From Pseudomaricurvus sp. HS19 (GTDB lineage Bacteria > Pseudomonadota > Gammaproteobacteria > Pseudomonadales > Cellvibrionaceae): a stretch of 64,000 nucleotides of DNA. Below, piece after piece: positions 29,357 through 42,842 of this stretch; the first letter of the stretch is position 1, and the number at the start of each line of letters is the position of its first letter. The notes under the pieces were generated by a model, which ran no database searches, was not told the DNA's origin, and worked only from the letters and a program-made list of their open reading frames with translations. The DNA is taken from the NCBI RefSeq assembly GCF_009857815.1, contig NZ_WVVW01000002.1, positions 558,001 through 622,000 of the forward strand. Direction: 5' to 3'. The position numbers and the translations under genes were made by a program.

Positions 29357-30000
29357 CCGACCCGAAACTGCAGCAGCGCCTGCGCGATGGCGCCGCCGCC
29401 ATGGGCGTGGCGCTGACGGATACCCAGGTGGAACAGCTGCTGGCCTACCTGTCCCTGTTTCACAAGTGGAATAAAACCTACAACCTGTCCGCCATCCGCG
29501 ACCTTGACTCTCAGCTGGATCGCCACCTGCTGGACAGCCTCAGCGTCGTGCCCTACATCGACGCCGACCGCATCATCGATGTGGGCACCGGTGGTGGCTT
29601 GCCGGGCATGGTGCTGGCCATTGTGTTTCCGCAGCGCCACTTCACCCTGCTGGACTCCGCCGGCAAGAAGACCCGTTTCCTGTTCCAGGTGAAAACCCAG
29701 CTGGGGCTCGACAATGTGCAGGTGGAGAACCGCCGGGTGGAGAGCTTCCAGCCTTCGCAGCCCTTTGACGCGGTGATCAGCCGCGCCTTTGCCAGCCTGG
29801 AAGACATGACCAACGGCTGCCGGCACCTGCTGCGGGAAGGCGGTGTTTTCTACGCCATGAAGGGGATCTACCCCACGGATGAGTTGAGCGCGGTTGCAAA
29901 ACACTATAATGTTTCCGCTTCTTACCCCCTGCAGGTTCCCCGCGAAGAAGGTGAGCGCCACTTACTGGTGCTTGAACCCCTGTCCGGCGCGGTGGCATAG
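29353..30000 (+). CDS. rsmG: 16S rRNA (guanine527-N7)-methyltransferase RsmG
   Basis: Methylates G527 of 16S rRNA using S-adenosylmethionine. It is 215 aa. The N-terminal helices include [15 protein letters not shown], then [12 protein letters not shown]. The SAM motif is [15 protein letters not shown] and a later block is [15 protein letters not shown] 29353 overlaps the mnmG stop (GTGA), so translation is coupled. The next gene, parA, follows after 67 bp. Confidence 0.96.
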   Translation: MTDPKLQQRLRDGAAAMGVALTDTQVEQLLAYLSLFHKWNKTYNLSAIRDLDSQLDRHLLDSLSVVPYIDADRIIDVGTGGGLPGMVLAIVFPQRHFTLLDSAGKKTRFLFQVKTQLGLDNVQVENRRVESFQPSQPFDAVISRAFASLEDMTNGCRHLLREGGVFYAMKGIYPTDELSAVAKHYNVSASYPLQVPREEGERHLLVLEPLSGAVA

Positions 30001-30067
30001 TTTTCCTGAATACCTGCCTGAACACCTGTGCAACCAACACGGCTGCTGACTGTAACGGGATACTGAC

Positions 30068-30859
30068 TTGATCAAGAAATTAGCCATTGCCAATCAGAAA
30101 GGCGGGGTGGGCAAGACCACGACCTGTGTCAATCTGGCCGCGTCACTGGTTGCCACCAAAAAGCGTGTGCTGCTGGTGGACCTGGATCCGCAGGGCAATG
30201 CCACCATGGGCTCCGGTATCGACAAGAACAACGTCGACCTGTCCGTCTACGAAGTGCTGGTCGGAGCCTGCAAGGCCGGCGATGCGCTGGTGGAGTCCCC
30301 CTCCGGCCACTTTCAGGTGTTGCCTGCCAATGGCGACCTGACAGCCGCGGAAGTGGAGATGCTGTCACTGCCCAACAAGGAGCGTCGGCTGGAAGTGGCC
30401 CTGGCCGAACTGCAGGACCAGTTCGACTACGTGCTGGTGGACTGCCCGCCGTCGCTCAACATGCTCACCGTTAACGCCCTGGTGGCCTGCGACGGTGTGG
30501 TAATTCCCATGCAGTGCGAATACTACGCACTGGAGGGGCTTTCCGCCCTGATTGGCACCATCAACCAGATTCAGGCGGTGCTCAACCCCCGGCTGGAGAT
30601 CGAAGGCCTGCTGCGTACCATGTACGACCCGCGTAACAGTCTCACCACCGATGTCTCGGCACAGCTGACAGAACATTTTGGCGATCGCCTTTACCGCACC
30701 TGTGTACCGCGCAACGTGCGCTTGGCGGAGGCCCCCAGTTTTGGCCAGCCGGCACTGGTGTATGACCGCCAGTCCAAGGGGGCGCTGGCCTACCTGGCGC
30801 TGGCCGGTGAGATACTGCGCCGCTCCGAGGCGGATACCCGGGGTCTGGTGGAGGCGTAA
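30068..30859 (+). CDS. parA: chromosome-partitioning ATPase ParA/Soj
   Basis: A 263-aa ParA-family ATPase that moves ParB-parS complexes for origin segregation. The deviant Walker A is KGGVGKTTTCVNL (with the signature Lys), followed by LLVDLDPQGNATMGSGID and Walker B VLVDCPPSLNMLTVNAL. It lacks the N-terminal DNA-binding extension of plasmid ParA proteins, as expected for a chromosomal type. The start is TTG 30068, with the conserved NQKGGVGKT block 9 codons further on. It is 54 bp ahead of parB. The parS-like sites lie in recF. Confidence 0.95.
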   Translation: MIKKLAIANQKGGVGKTTTCVNLAASLVATKKRVLLVDLDPQGNATMGSGIDKNNVDLSVYEVLVGACKAGDALVESPSGHFQVLPANGDLTAAEVEMLSLPNKERRLEVALAELQDQFDYVLVDCPPSLNMLTVNALVACDGVVIPMQCEYYALEGLSALIGTINQIQAVLNPRLEIEGLLRTMYDPRNSLTTDVSAQLTEHFGDRLYRTCVPRNVRLAEAPSFGQPALVYDRQSKGALAYLALAGEILRRSEADTRGLVEA

Positions 30860-30913
30860 CTGCCCGCCCGATACCTGCACAGAACAACAACGACAGAGCT
30901 TCACGGATTTATC

Positions 30914-31816
30914 ATGGCTGCAAAACGAAAAGGACTGGGGCGCGGGCTTGATGCCCTGTTGGGGGGAGCGACCGGCAAAGAGGCCAGCACCGCCATTGCC
31001 GAAGTGGCGGTCGAGAGCAGCAGCACAGATGGCAAGCTGATGAAGCTGCCGGTGGAGCTGATCCAGCGCGGCAAGTACCAGCCGCGCCGCGACATGCATC
31101 CCGAAGCCCTGGAAGAACTCTCCGAATCCATCAAGGCCCAGGGCGTTATGCAGCCCATCGTGGTGCGCCCCATCGATAGCGAGCGCTACGAGATTATTGC
31201 CGGTGAGCGCCGCTGGCGTGCCACCCAGCTGGCGGGCCTGGATACCATCCCCTGCGTTGTGCGTGATGTGCCGGATGAAGCCGCCATCGCCATGGCCCTG
31301 ATCGAGAACATCCAGCGCGAAGACCTCAACCCCATGGAAGAGGCGATGGCGCTGAAACGCCTGCAGGACGAGTTCGAGCTGACCCACCAGCAGGTGGCGG
31401 AGGCGGTGGGCAAGTCCCGCACCACAGTGACCAACCTGCTGCGACTTCTGGCCCTGACCGATGACGTGAAGACCATGCTGGAGCATGGTGACCTGGAGAT
31501 GGGCCACGCCCGTGCCCTGCTCTCCCTGGATGCCGCCGAGCAGCGCGAGATCGCCCGCCAGGTGGTGGCCAAAGGACTGTCTGTGCGCCAGACCGAAGCC
31601 GCGGTGCGCAAACTGCAGCAGGAGCAGCCGGAGGTGGCCGCCAGCAGTGCTGCGGCCAGCGCCGACGTCAAACAACTGGAAGAGTCCCTGTCAGAGAAAG
31701 TGGGTGTGCCGGTGAGCATCACCTACAACGCCAAGGGCAAGGGCAAGCTGGTGCTCAACTACAACAGTCTCGACGAGCTGGACGGCATTCTTTCCCATCT
31801 CGGTTACAACCACTAG
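30914..31816 (+). CDS. parB: chromosome-partitioning protein ParB/Spo0J
   Basis: A 300-aa CTPase and parS-binding protein. The N-terminus KRKGLGRGLDALLGG is typical of chromosomal ParB. The ParB/Srx CTPase fold has QPRRDMHPEALEELSESI, GERRWRATQLAG and ALIENIQREDLNPMEEA. The helix-turn-helix is QQVAEAVGKSRTTVTNLLRLL. The C-terminal dimerisation region ends in DELDGILSHLGYNH. A 228-bp gap follows before atpI. Confidence 0.96.
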   Translation: MAAKRKGLGRGLDALLGGATGKEASTAIAEVAVESSSTDGKLMKLPVELIQRGKYQPRRDMHPEALEELSESIKAQGVMQPIVVRPIDSERYEIIAGERRWRATQLAGLDTIPCVVRDVPDEAAIAMALIENIQREDLNPMEEAMALKRLQDEFELTHQQVAEAVGKSRTTVTNLLRLLALTDDVKTMLEHGDLEMGHARALLSLDAAEQREIARQVVAKGLSVRQTEAAVRKLQQEQPEVAASSAAASADVKQLEESLSEKVGVPVSITYNAKGKGKLVLNYNSLDELDGILSHLGYNH

Positions 31817-31898
31817 TGCCTGTTAGACCTTAGTAGCACTACATGCGGTATATGGGTGTAAAGCACCGGATTCCGCGGTCAGATGGCCCCTAATTCGG

Positions 31899-31927
31899 TT
31901 GATTGCCGGGGGGCTAAACCCTATAAT
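31899..31927 (+). promoter_or_regulatory. atp operon promoter
   Basis: TTGATT (31899-31904) and TATAAT (31922-31927) are 17 bp apart, the optimal spacing, between parB and atpI. This is the best sigma-70 promoter I see before the ATP synthase genes. The leader to atpI is about 110 nt. Confidence 0.8.
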
Positions 31928-32044
31928 TCGCGACGCCCAATTTACAGGCCCAATGTGCCAGATTGGTGCGATAAAGGTGCAGAGCGAGCGAATAATCCGG
32001 AATTAGCAGGTTACCCGGAACTATGACCGGACTAACCGGCTGAC

Positions 32045-32410
32045 ATGAAAAGACCTCCTGTATACCGTATAGCCATCTACCAGCTGTTGGGGTTGTTGTT
32101 GCTGTCGGCGGGCTTGAGCCTGATGGATGTAATCCGGGCGCAGGCGCTGATCACGGGTGGGCTGATCGCGATCATTCCTCACCTCTACTTCACCTTTCTC
32201 GCCTACCGTTACATGGGGGCCCGGGCTGCGCCGCAAATTGCGCAGTCGTTCAAGCGAGCCGAAACCGGCAAGTTTGTTCTGACCATAACCGGATTTGCTA
32301 CCGTGTTTGCGGTTTTGCCGGCAGCTCAGCAGCAACCGGGCTGGCTGTTTGGTGGTTACCTGGCCATGCTGTTGGTGCAGGTAATACTGGTAGCGCGCGC
32401 CGTCAGGTGA
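32045..32410 (+). CDS. atpI: ATP synthase accessory protein AtpI
   Basis: A 121-aa membrane protein with four hydrophobic helices (about residues 8-28, 36-56, 73-93, 97-117). It stands at the usual atpI position ahead of atpB and starts MKRPPVYRIAIYQLLGLLLL. In related bacteria AtpI aids c-ring assembly or Mg2+ uptake and is not essential. A 120-bp gap with an inverted repeat separates it from atpB. Confidence 0.88.
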   Translation: MKRPPVYRIAIYQLLGLLLLSAGLSLMDVIRAQALITGGLIAIIPHLYFTFLAYRYMGARAAPQIAQSFKRAETGKFVLTITGFATVFAVLPAAQQQPGWLFGGYLAMLLVQVILVARAVR

Positions 32411-32443
32411 CGGCAGCAAACCGCTGACAAACTGAAACGACAG

Positions 32444-32500
32444 AAATTTTAAAACCAGCCTCTGGCCCCGACAGGCGTGCAGAGTTTGCTTTTAAAATTT
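32444..32500 (+). repeat. 11-bp inverted repeat in the atpI-atpB gap
   Basis: AAATTTTAAAA (32444-32454) and TTTTAAAATTT (32490-32500) are perfect inverted arms around a 35-nt GC-rich segment. It could form a processing hairpin or a leader structure controlling atpB relative to atpI. A poly-T run directly after the right arm gives it partial terminator character. Confidence 0.45.
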
Positions 32501-32524
32501 TTTTAAACTTTTAAAGGTGCTTGA

Positions 32525-33466
<942 letters not shown>

Positions 33467-33490
33467 AACGATTTTCAACCTTAACCTTAA

Positions 33491-33769
<279 letters not shown>

Positions 33770-33822
33770 TCACACCGCCTTTGCTAGAAGACTATTAACT
33801 CAACTTAGCAAGAGGTGTCGGT

Positions 33823-34293
33823 GTGAATATCAACCTGACTCTAATCGGCCAAACCCTGACATTCTTCGTCTTCATCTGGTTCTGCATGAAGTTTGTCTGG
33901 CCGGCGCTCATCTCCATCATGGAAGAGCGTGAAAAGAAAATCGCCGACGGTCTGGAAGCGGCTGATCGCGCTGACAAGGATCTCGAACTGGCCCAGAAAA
34001 AGGCCACCGAGAAACTGCACGCTGCGAAACAGGAAGCTGCTGCCATTATTGAGCAAGCTAACAAGCGCGCCAGCCAGATCGTTGAAGAAGCTAAAGGTCA
34101 GGCCGTTGCCGAAGGCAATCGTCTGAAGGCTGCTGCTGAAGCGCAGATCGAGCAGGAAGTTAACCGTGCCAAAGAAGAATTGCGTGGCAAGGTAGCTGCT
34201 CTGGCGCTCGCCGGTGCTGAAAAAGTACTGGGTGCGAACATCGATGCAAACGCGAACAGCGAACTGGTAAACCAGTTAGCCGCCGAACTGTAA
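33823..34293 (+). CDS. atpF: F0F1 ATP synthase subunit b
   Basis: Peripheral stator subunit, 156 aa. An N-terminal membrane helix ([26 protein letters not shown]) is followed by a long, Ala/Glu/Lys-rich coiled coil to the C-terminus. The start is GTG 33823 after AAGAGGTG, 53 bp after atpE. It ends 12 bp before atpH. Confidence 0.96.
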   Translation: MNINLTLIGQTLTFFVFIWFCMKFVWPALISIMEEREKKIADGLEAADRADKDLELAQKKATEKLHAAKQEAAAIIEQANKRASQIVEEAKGQAVAEGNRLKAAAEAQIEQEVNRAKEELRGKVAALALAGAEKVLGANIDANANSELVNQLAAEL

Positions 34294-34305
34294 GCGAGGT
34301 ATCTC

Positions 34306-34842
34306 ATGGCCGAGCTTACAACTTTAGCAAGACCCTACGCCAAGGCCGCATTCGAGTTCGCTCGTGCGGCCGACGCGTTGCAACAGTGGTCTGAAATGTT
34401 AACTCTCGCTGCGGCTGTTGCGCAGCAGGACGCCATTGTTAAAGCCATGGGCTCACCAGCCCTGACTGCCCAGCAGAAGTCCGACGCATTCGTAAACGTG
34501 TGCGGCGACCAGCTGAATGAGCAGGCAGCCAATCTGGTGCGTATCCTGGCTGACAACAAGCGTCTTAACCTGTTGCCCGAAGTTCAGCAGCTGTTTGAAG
34601 CCTTTAAGGCGCAACTGCAGAAGAAAGTCGACGTACAGGTAACTACCGCGTTTGAGTTATCCGGCGAACTGCAAGATAAATTGGCGAAGGCACTGAGTGC
34701 CAAGCTGGACCGTGAAGTGAGCTTGTCTGCCGAGGTAGACCAGTCTCTGTTGGGTGGGGCCCTGATCAAAGCCGGGGACCTGGTAATCGACGGTTCGGTG
34801 CGTGGCCGCTTGGCCAAGCTCGCCGAAGCTATGAACTCCTGA
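34306..34842 (+). CDS. atpH: F0F1 ATP synthase subunit delta
   Basis: Stator subunit joining b2 to the F1 head, 178 aa. It begins [17 protein letters not shown], the conserved delta N-terminus, and has [17 protein letters not shown] in the middle. The C-terminal segment contains [25 protein letters not shown]. The neighbours atpF and atpA are 12 and 36 bp away. Confidence 0.96.
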   Translation: MAELTTLARPYAKAAFEFARAADALQQWSEMLTLAAAVAQQDAIVKAMGSPALTAQQKSDAFVNVCGDQLNEQAANLVRILADNKRLNLLPEVQQLFEAFKAQLQKKVDVQVTTAFELSGELQDKLAKALSAKLDREVSLSAEVDQSLLGGALIKAGDLVIDGSVRGRLAKLAEAMNS

Positions 34843-34878
34843 GCCGGTTAACCACCGGGAGGAATTGAGGAACAGAGC

Positions 34879-36423
34879 ATGCAGCAACTGAATCCTTCTG
34901 AAATCAGTGACATTATCAAGCAGCGCATCGAGGGTCTCGATGTCTCTGCCAAAGCCCAGAATGAGGGCACCGTCGTTTCCGTAACTGACGGTATTATTCG
35001 TATTCACGGTCTGGAAGACGTGATGTACGGTGAAATGATCGAGTTTGAAGGTGGTGTCTACGGTCTGGCACTGAACCTTGAGCGCGACAGCGTTGGTGCG
35101 GTAATCCTGGGCGACTATAAAGGTGTGGCGGAAGGCCAGACCTGTAAGTGCACCGGCCGCATCCTCGAAGTTCCAGTTGGCGATGAGCTGCTGGGCCGCG
35201 TTGTTGACGCCCTGGGTAACCCTATCGATGGTAAAGGTCCTATTGGCAATACCAAGACCGACGCGATTGAAAAGATCGCTCCCGGTGTAATTGCCCGTAA
35301 GTCCGTTGACGAGCCGGTTCAGTTTGGTCTGAAAGCGGTTGACGCCATGGTGCCAGTAGGTCGCGGTCAGCGTGAGCTGATCATTGGTGACCGCCAGACT
35401 GGTAAGACTGCCATTGCGGTTGACGCCATCATTAACCAGAAAAGCTCCGGCATTAAGTGTATCTACGTAGCGGTTGGCCAGAAGGCCTCCTCCATCGCTG
35501 CCGTAGTGCGCAAGCTGGAAGAGCACGGCGCCATGGCCCACACCATCGTGGTTGCGGCGACTGCTTCTGACCCTGCAGCCATGCAGTTCCTGGCTCCTTT
35601 TGCCGGTACTACCATGGGTGAATACTTCCGTGACCGTGGTCAGGACGCCCTGATCGTGCACGACGACCTGACCAAGCAGGCCTGGGCTTACCGCCAGATC
35701 TCCCTGCTGCTGCGTCGTCCTCCAGGTCGTGAAGCTTACCCTGGTGACGTATTCTACCTGCACTCACGTCTGCTGGAGCGCGCTTCCCGCGTTAATGCCG
35801 ACTACGTTGAGAAGTTCACCAACGGTGAAGTGAAAGGCAAGACCGGTTCTCTGACCGCCCTGCCAATCATTGAGACCCAGGCTGGCGACGTATCCGCGTT
35901 CGTACCAACCAACGTGATCTCCATTACCGACGGTCAGATCTTCCTGGAAACTGACATGTTCAACGCGGGTATCCGTCCTGCAATGAACGCCGGTATCTCC
36001 GTATCCCGTGTGGGTGGTGCTGCGCAGACCAAGGTCATCAAGAAGCTGTCCGGTGGTATTCGTACCGCTCTGGCTCAGTACCGCGAACTGGCGGCATTCT
36101 CCCAGTTTGCATCTGACCTGGATGAGGCCACCAAAGCTCAGCTGAACCACGGTGAGCGCGTAACCGAGCTGATGAAGCAGAAGCAGTATGCCCCTCTGAG
36201 CACCGCTGAGATGGGTGTGGTTCTGTACGCAGCTAACGAAGGTTACCTGAAAGACATCGAAGTGGCCAAAATCGGTGCTTTTGAATCCGCCCTGCTCTCT
36301 TACATGAACAGCGAGCACGCTGATCTGATGAGCAAGGTCAATGAATCCGGTAACTACAATGATGAAATTGAGTCCGGTTTCAAAGCGGCCCTGGAGAAAT
36401 TCAAGTCTACCCAGACTTGGTAA
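34879..36423 (+). CDS. atpA: F0F1 ATP synthase subunit alpha
   Basis: Non-catalytic nucleotide-binding subunit of F1, 514 aa (E. coli 513). The P-loop is GDRQTGKT in [19 protein letters not shown]. The conserved alpha/beta signature region is found in [20 protein letters not shown]. The start ATG has GAGGAATTGAGGAA upstream. Codon use through this gene favours highly expressed codons compared with the flanking accessory genes. Confidence 0.98.
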   Translation: MQQLNPSEISDIIKQRIEGLDVSAKAQNEGTVVSVTDGIIRIHGLEDVMYGEMIEFEGGVYGLALNLERDSVGAVILGDYKGVAEGQTCKCTGRILEVPVGDELLGRVVDALGNPIDGKGPIGNTKTDAIEKIAPGVIARKSVDEPVQFGLKAVDAMVPVGRGQRELIIGDRQTGKTAIAVDAIINQKSSGIKCIYVAVGQKASSIAAVVRKLEEHGAMAHTIVVAATASDPAAMQFLAPFAGTTMGEYFRDRGQDALIVHDDLTKQAWAYRQISLLLRRPPGREAYPGDVFYLHSRLLERASRVNADYVEKFTNGEVKGKTGSLTALPIIETQAGDVSAFVPTNVISITDGQIFLETDMFNAGIRPAMNAGISVSRVGGAAQTKVIKKLSGGIRTALAQYRELAAFSQFASDLDEATKAQLNHGERVTELMKQKQYAPLSTAEMGVVLYAANEGYLKDIEVAKIGAFESALLSYMNSEHADLMSKVNESGNYNDEIESGFKAALEKFKSTQTW

Positions 36424-36504
36424 GCAGCTTTGATAAGCGTCGCGGCGTAAGCCCCGGCGCTTTATCAACACTGACACGAACTTGAATTTATTCGGGGACC
36501 GGTT

Positions 36505-37365
36505 ATGGCAAGCGGAAAAGAAATTCGTACTCAGATAACGAGTATTAAAAGTACGCAGAAAATCACCAGCGCCATGGAAATGGTGGCTGCGAGTAAGATG
36601 CGTAAAGCCCAGGACCGCATGGAGCTTGGCAAGCCATACGCCCAGCGTATCCGCGCTGTAGTCGGCCATATTGCCAATGCCAACCCAGAGTACAAACACA
36701 TGTACCTGGCAGAGCGCGAAGTTAAGCGCGTCGGCTTTGTGCTGGTGTCCACCGATCGTGGTTTGTGTGGTGGTTTGAACATCAACCTGTTCAAGCGTGC
36801 CCTCAAGTCCATGAAAGAGTGGAATGACCAGCAGGTACAGATCGACATGTGTCTGATCGGTGCCAAAGCTGCGGCGTTCTTCAACAGTTACGGCGGCAAC
36901 GTCGTTGCTGCTGTGCGCGATCTTGGTGAAGACCCAAGCGTTGCTGATCTGATCGGCAGCGTAAAAGTCATGCTCGACAGCTATGCTGAAGGCAAGATTG
37001 ACAGGCTGTACCTGGTGGGCAACGAATTCGTTAACACGATGACGCAAAGCCCATTTGTGCAACAACTGTTGCCTTTGAAAGCTGAAGAAAATGAGAAGCT
37101 GCAACACAGCTGGGATTACTTGTACGAGCCAGATGCGGAAGCACTGCTGGAAGGTTTGTTAACTCGTTACATTGAGTCGCAAGTGTATCAAGCTGTCGTG
37201 GAAAACGGGGCCTGTGAAATGGCTGCCCGTATGTTGGCAATGAAAAACGCCACCGATAATGCCGGTGAGATTATCGACGACCTGGAGCTGGCTTATAACA
37301 AAGCCCGTCAGGCTGCGATTACTCAGGAACTGTCAGAAATCGTTAGTGGTGCTGCCGCTGTATAA
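36505..37365 (+). CDS. atpG: F0F1 ATP synthase subunit gamma
   Basis: Central rotor shaft, 286 aa. The N-terminal helix [29 protein letters not shown] and the C-terminal helix with [25 protein letters not shown] form the coiled coil. The central [16 protein letters not shown] is diagnostic. An 81-bp gap follows atpA. Confidence 0.97.
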   Translation: MASGKEIRTQITSIKSTQKITSAMEMVAASKMRKAQDRMELGKPYAQRIRAVVGHIANANPEYKHMYLAEREVKRVGFVLVSTDRGLCGGLNINLFKRALKSMKEWNDQQVQIDMCLIGAKAAAFFNSYGGNVVAAVRDLGEDPSVADLIGSVKVMLDSYAEGKIDRLYLVGNEFVNTMTQSPFVQQLLPLKAEENEKLQHSWDYLYEPDAEALLEGLLTRYIESQVYQAVVENGACEMAARMLAMKNATDNAGEIIDDLELAYNKARQAAITQELSEIVSGAAAV

Positions 37366-37386
37366 CGCAGTTTGTTCCGAGCGTGA

Positions 37387-38805
<1,419 letters not shown>

Positions 38806-38868
38806 TCGATACAGTTAGAGATGGTTGCGGCGGCGTAAGCTGCCGCAACAGCTAACGAGGCGAAAGAT

Positions 38869-39294
38869 ATGGCTATGACTGTCCACTGTGACATCGTAAG
38901 CGCTGAAGAAGAGATCTTTTCCGGACTGGTTGAAATGATCATCGCGGCCGGCACCGAGGGTGACGTGGGTATTGCCTACGGCCACGCCCCGCTGCTGACA
39001 GGTCTCAAGCCTGGCCCCATCCGTGTGATCAAGCAAGGTGGTGAGGAACAGGTTTACTACGTATCCGGCGGCTACGTTGAGGTTCAGCCTCATGTAGTGA
39101 CTGTACTGGCGGATACGGCTCTTCGCGCAGGCGATCTTGATGAAGCCGCTGCCCTGGAAGCCAAGCGTGAGGCTGAGCAGGCCCTGCACAACCAAAGTGC
39201 AGAGCTGGACTACAGTCGCGCTGCAGCCCAGCTGGCAGAAGCGGCAGCTCAACTGCGTACTATCCAGGCACTGCGCAAGATGCGTGGGGGTTAA
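38869..39294 (+). CDS. atpC: F0F1 ATP synthase subunit epsilon
   Basis: Regulatory rotor subunit, 141 aa. The N-terminal beta sandwich has [17 protein letters not shown] and [19 protein letters not shown]; the C-terminal part is two Ala-rich helices. Either ATG 38869 or ATG 38875 could serve as start; the first is kept. It ends the operon, with a terminator 36 bp after the stop. Confidence 0.96.
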   Translation: MAMTVHCDIVSAEEEIFSGLVEMIIAAGTEGDVGIAYGHAPLLTGLKPGPIRVIKQGGEEQVYYVSGGYVEVQPHVVTVLADTALRAGDLDEAAALEAKREAEQALHNQSAELDYSRAAAQLAEAAAQLRTIQALRKMRGG

Positions 39295-39330
39295 ACCCTG
39301 CCAGCAGCTGTATAGTTCAGCGGTTTTCGG

Positions 39331-39358
39331 AAAAGGGTGGCGTCAGCCGCCCTTTTTT
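39331..39358 (+). terminator. atp operon terminator
   Basis: AAAAGGGTGGC, loop GTCA, GCCGCCCTTTTTT: an 11-bp stem with one G-T pair and a six-T tail, just after atpC. Confidence 0.88.
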
Positions 39359-39460
39359 GTTTCCATTTCCCTACTGCAAGTGCGTACCCGGTACGGCTTT
39401 TGTTGTAGCAAGGATGTATAACAACAACAGGGATTTCCCGTCTTTATACGGTATTGGTTG

Positions 39461-40822
39461 ATGTTGAATATTGTGATTCTCGCTGCGGGTAAAGGTACCC
39501 GCATGAAATCTGCGCTGCCCAAGGTTCTGCACCCTGTGGCTGGCAAGCCCATGCTTGGGCATGTTCTTGATTGTGCCCGTTCGTTGGGTGAAAGCCGCAT
39601 CCAGATTGTGGTCGGACATGGCAGCGATGCTGTTATCGAGCGTTTTCAGGCCGACGACGTCACTTTTGTCCTGCAGGAGCAACAGCTGGGTACCGGCCAT
39701 GCTGTGCAGCAAGCCCTGCCCCACCTGGATGATGACACCACCGTGCTGGTGCTCTACGGGGACGTTCCCCTCTTGCGAGCGGACACCCTGCGCCAGCTCA
39801 CCAGCCAGTGCAGCGCCAGTACCCTCGCCCTGTTGACCGTTAACCTGAGTGACCCGACAGGCTACGGCCGTATTGTGCGCAATGGCGCCGGCGACGTAGA
39901 GTCTATTGTTGAACAGAAAGATGCCAATAGTGACCAACTGCAGATTTGCGAGGGCAATACCGGCGTGTTGGCCGTCAGCAGTCGTCACCTGCAGCGCTGG
40001 TTACCACAGCTCAGCAGTGATAATGCCCAGGGGGAGTTTTACCTCACTGACATCATCGCCATGGCAAGGGCGGATGGGTTGGCCATCGTTACTGCACAGC
40101 CGCAAGCCGAAGAAGAGGTACTGGGTGTGAACGATCGCCGCCAACAAGCACAACTGGAGCGTCACTATCAGCAGCAACAGGCGTTGCAGCTGATGAGCGA
40201 GGGCGTCACCCTGATGGATCCTTCACGCTTTGACTGTCGCGGCGAGCTGCAGGTGGGCTCTGATGTGGTCATCGACATCAACTGTATCTTCGAAGGCAAG
40301 GTAAGCCTCGGTGATGGTGTTATTGTGGGTCCTAACTGCACCATCACCAACAGCAGCGTGGCTGCCGGAACCATTATCAAGGCCAACTCGGTGATTGAAG
40401 ATGCGGTCATCGGAGAGCAGTGCGATGTGGGTCCCTTTGCCCGCGTGCGCCCGGGTACCCAAATGGCCAGGGGCGCGAAACTGGGCAATTTTGTCGAGAC
40501 CAAAAAGGCGATCATTGGCGAAGGCTCCAAGGTCAACCATCTCACCTACATTGGCGACAGCGAAATTGGCAAGAACGTCAATGTGGGCGCTGGTACCATC
40601 ACCTGCAATTACGACGGTGTGAATAAATTCAAAACCACCATCGGCGATGGTGCCTTTATCGGGTCTAACAGCAGCCTGGTGGCACCGGTTACCATTGGTG
40701 AAAATGCGACGGTGGGTGCAGGTTCGACCATCAGTGGTAATGTCGGCGATGGCCAACTGGCGGTGGCGCGCGGCAAACAGCGCAATATTGAAGGTTGGAA
40801 AAGACCAACCAAAAAATCCTGA
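39461..40822 (+). CDS. glmU: bifunctional UDP-GlcNAc pyrophosphorylase / GlcN-1-P acetyltransferase
   Basis: Makes UDP-GlcNAc for peptidoglycan and LPS. From ATG 39461 it is 453 aa (E. coli 456); an adjacent upstream TTG is not needed. The N-terminal uridylyltransferase domain has [18 protein letters not shown] and YGDVPLL. The C-terminal left-handed beta-helix acetyltransferase domain (about 250-450) shows hexapeptide repeats, [24 protein letters not shown] and [14 protein letters not shown]. Ahead of glmS by 59 bp, so the two likely form one unit. Confidence 0.97.
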   Translation: MLNIVILAAGKGTRMKSALPKVLHPVAGKPMLGHVLDCARSLGESRIQIVVGHGSDAVIERFQADDVTFVLQEQQLGTGHAVQQALPHLDDDTTVLVLYGDVPLLRADTLRQLTSQCSASTLALLTVNLSDPTGYGRIVRNGAGDVESIVEQKDANSDQLQICEGNTGVLAVSSRHLQRWLPQLSSDNAQGEFYLTDIIAMARADGLAIVTAQPQAEEEVLGVNDRRQQAQLERHYQQQQALQLMSEGVTLMDPSRFDCRGELQVGSDVVIDINCIFEGKVSLGDGVIVGPNCTITNSSVAAGTIIKANSVIEDAVIGEQCDVGPFARVRPGTQMARGAKLGNFVETKKAIIGEGSKVNHLTYIGDSEIGKNVNVGAGTITCNYDGVNKFKTTIGDGAFIGSNSSLVAPVTIGENATVGAGSTISGNVGDGQLAVARGKQRNIEGWKRPTKKS

Positions 40823-40881
40823 TCGTGATCCCCTGGACCGGGGACACTGTCCAACACCCGGTGTTTGCAAGGTACTAGTTT

Positions 40882-42702
40882 ATGTGTGGCATTGTGGGCG
40901 CAGTTGCGCAACGTAACGTTTCCAGAATTCTGATCGAGGGCCTCAAGCGGCTGGAGTATCGCGGTTATGATTCCGCTGGCCTGGCGGTGATCAGCGATGG
41001 CCAGTTGGGTGTGCGTAAAGCCGTCGGCAAAGTGGTTGGCCTGGAGGAGAAGTGTGTCGAACAGCCTCCGGCGGGCCACGTTGGCATCGCCCATACCCGC
41101 TGGGCGACCCACGGCAAACCGTCCGAGATCAATGCCCACCCGCACACATCGGATCACATTGCCGTTGTCCACAATGGCATTATTGAGAATCACGAAGAGC
41201 TGCGTAAGCAGCTGCAGGCGCAGGGTTACAGGTTTGTCTCCGAGACAGATACGGAAGTGGTAGCCCACCTGCTCCACAGTCTGTTCGAGGAGAGCGGTGA
41301 CCTGTTGGCTGCGCTGCGTCTCGCCGTCACCCGTTTTGAGGGAGCCTACGCCCTGGGTGTGATCTCCACCCGTCAGCCTGATCGCCTGGTGTGTGCCAGA
41401 TCCGGCAGCCCGTTGGTAGTGGGTGTGGGTATTGAAGAGAATTTTATTGCTTCGGACCAACTGGCCCTGCGTCAGGTTACCGATAGTTTTATCTATCTGG
41501 ACGAAGGTGATTTTGCTGAAATCAGTGTGAATGGTGTGCGTATCTGCAACGCAACCGGCGACAGTGTGGAGCGGGAAGTCACCCGTATCACCGAAGCCGA
41601 AGAGGTGGCAGACAAGGGCCATTATCGTCACTACATGCTGAAGGAAATCTTCGAGCAGCCCAAAGTACTCACCAATACGTTGCAGGGCCGTCTCGGCAAA
41701 AACTCGGTACTGGAAGAGGCATTTGGCACCGAAGCCAAAGCTATTTTCGATCAGGTGGAAGCGGTGCAGATCCTCGCCTGTGGTACCAGTTACCACGCCG
41801 GCATGGTGGCCAAGTACTGGTTTGAGGACTGGGCCGGTATTCCCTGTGCAGTGGAAGTAGCCAGCGAATTCCGTTATCGCAAAACGGTGGTGCGCCCCAA
41901 CACCCTGTTTGTCTCTGTCTCCCAGTCAGGCGAAACGGCGGACACCCTCGCTGCCCTGCGTGGCAGTGAAGGCTATCTGGCAAGCCTCACCATCTGTAAC
42001 GTGGCCAACAGCTCCCTGGTGCGGGAATCGGATCTGTGCCTGATGACCCTGGCGGGGCCTGAAATTGGGGTCGCCTCCACCAAAGCGTTTACCACCCAGC
42101 TGGTGGCGCTGCAGATGCTGGTGATTGCGCTGGGTCGTCGCGCCGGACTCAGTACTGAAAAAGAGGCGGAACTGGTGCAGGCGCTGCACAAGGTGCCGGC
42201 GATCTGTGAGCAGGTGTTGCAACTGGATGCGCAGGTGCAGGCCATCAGTGAACAGTTTTCGGAAAAACACCACGCCCTCTTCCTCGGCCGCGGTGTCGAG
42301 TACCCGGTGGCAATGGAAGGTGCCCTGAAACTAAAAGAGATCTCCTACATCCACGCCGAAGCCTACCCCGCCGGTGAACTCAAGCACGGACCATTGGCTT
42401 TGGTGGACAGTGACATGCCAGTGGTAGCAGTAGCACCCAACGATGACCTGCTGGAAAAGCTCAAGTCCAACCTGCAGGAGGTGCAGGCCCGCGGTGGCAA
42501 ACTGTTTGTGTTTGCCGATGAGAACTCCGGCTTTGTCTCCGATGAAAATTGTGTGTTGCTGAAATTGCCCCACGTACCACTGAGCATTGCACCTATTATC
42601 TACACCCTGCCCTTGCAGCTGCTCTCCTATCATGTGGCGGTACTCAAGGGCACGGATGTGGATCAGCCCCGCAACCTGGCCAAGTCCGTTACCGTCGAAT
42701 AA
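40882..42702 (+). CDS. glmS: glutamine-fructose-6-phosphate aminotransferase
   Basis: Forms glucosamine-6-phosphate from fructose-6-phosphate and glutamine, the entry to amino-sugar synthesis. It is 606 aa. The N-terminal class-II glutaminase domain starts with the catalytic Cys of MCGIVGAV after Met removal, followed by [13 protein letters not shown]-like and [10 protein letters not shown] blocks. Two SIS domains follow ([45 protein letters not shown]), with the C-terminal [13 protein letters not shown]. No glmS ribozyme is seen upstream. Confidence 0.98.
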   Translation: MCGIVGAVAQRNVSRILIEGLKRLEYRGYDSAGLAVISDGQLGVRKAVGKVVGLEEKCVEQPPAGHVGIAHTRWATHGKPSEINAHPHTSDHIAVVHNGIIENHEELRKQLQAQGYRFVSETDTEVVAHLLHSLFEESGDLLAALRLAVTRFEGAYALGVISTRQPDRLVCARSGSPLVVGVGIEENFIASDQLALRQVTDSFIYLDEGDFAEISVNGVRICNATGDSVEREVTRITEAEEVADKGHYRHYMLKEIFEQPKVLTNTLQGRLGKNSVLEEAFGTEAKAIFDQVEAVQILACGTSYHAGMVAKYWFEDWAGIPCAVEVASEFRYRKTVVRPNTLFVSVSQSGETADTLAALRGSEGYLASLTICNVANSSLVRESDLCLMTLAGPEIGVASTKAFTTQLVALQMLVIALGRRAGLSTEKEAELVQALHKVPAICEQVLQLDAQVQAISEQFSEKHHALFLGRGVEYPVAMEGALKLKEISYIHAEAYPAGELKHGPLALVDSDMPVVAVAPNDDLLEKLKSNLQEVQARGGKLFVFADENSGFVSDENCVLLKLPHVPLSIAPIIYTLPLQLLSYHVAVLKGTDVDQPRNLAKSVTVE

Positions 42703-42718
42703 CCGCAGACCTGGCCCC

Positions 42719-42749
42719 AAAAACCGCAGCAATTCGCTGCGGTTTTTTT
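42719..42749 (+). terminator. glmS terminator
   Basis: ACCGCAGC, loop AATTC, GCTGCGGT followed by seven T residues. It isolates glmS from the Pho-box promoter immediately downstream. Confidence 0.9.
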
Positions 42750-42776
42750 ATGCTCCCGCGGAATCCTGCCAGCCTC

Positions 42777-42810
42777 CTGTAATCACCCTGTCACGATAGT
42801 TTGCTAAAAA
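42777..42810 (+). promoter_or_regulatory. Pho box and promoter before the binding-protein-like gene
   Basis: CTGTAAT-CACC-CTGTCAC (42777-42794) matches the PhoB tandem half-site CTGTCAT at 6/7 and CTGTCAC at 7/7, with the required 4-bp spacer. A -10-like hexamer, TAAAAA, starts exactly 10 bp after the box (42805-42810), the normal geometry for a PhoB-activated promoter that lacks a -35. The predicted transcription start (about 42817) lies before ATG 42843. Confidence 0.8.
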
Positions 42811-42842
42811 TCGCCGTTTGTCTCAGTTGGGGTCGCGGTACT

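Noticed and set aside
30365-31675. 436-aa minus-strand frame over parA and parB
   Set aside because: Shadow of two well-conserved genes; spans the intergenic gap without any start signal.
40823-40881. glmS ribozyme or riboswitch before glmS
   Set aside because: The glmU-glmS gap is 59 bp and has no room or motif for a glmS ribozyme core.
42801-42842. TTG start giving a longer binding-like protein (309 aa)
   Set aside because: It falls upstream of the transcription start predicted from the Pho box and -10, and has no ribosome-binding site; ATG 42843 fits better.
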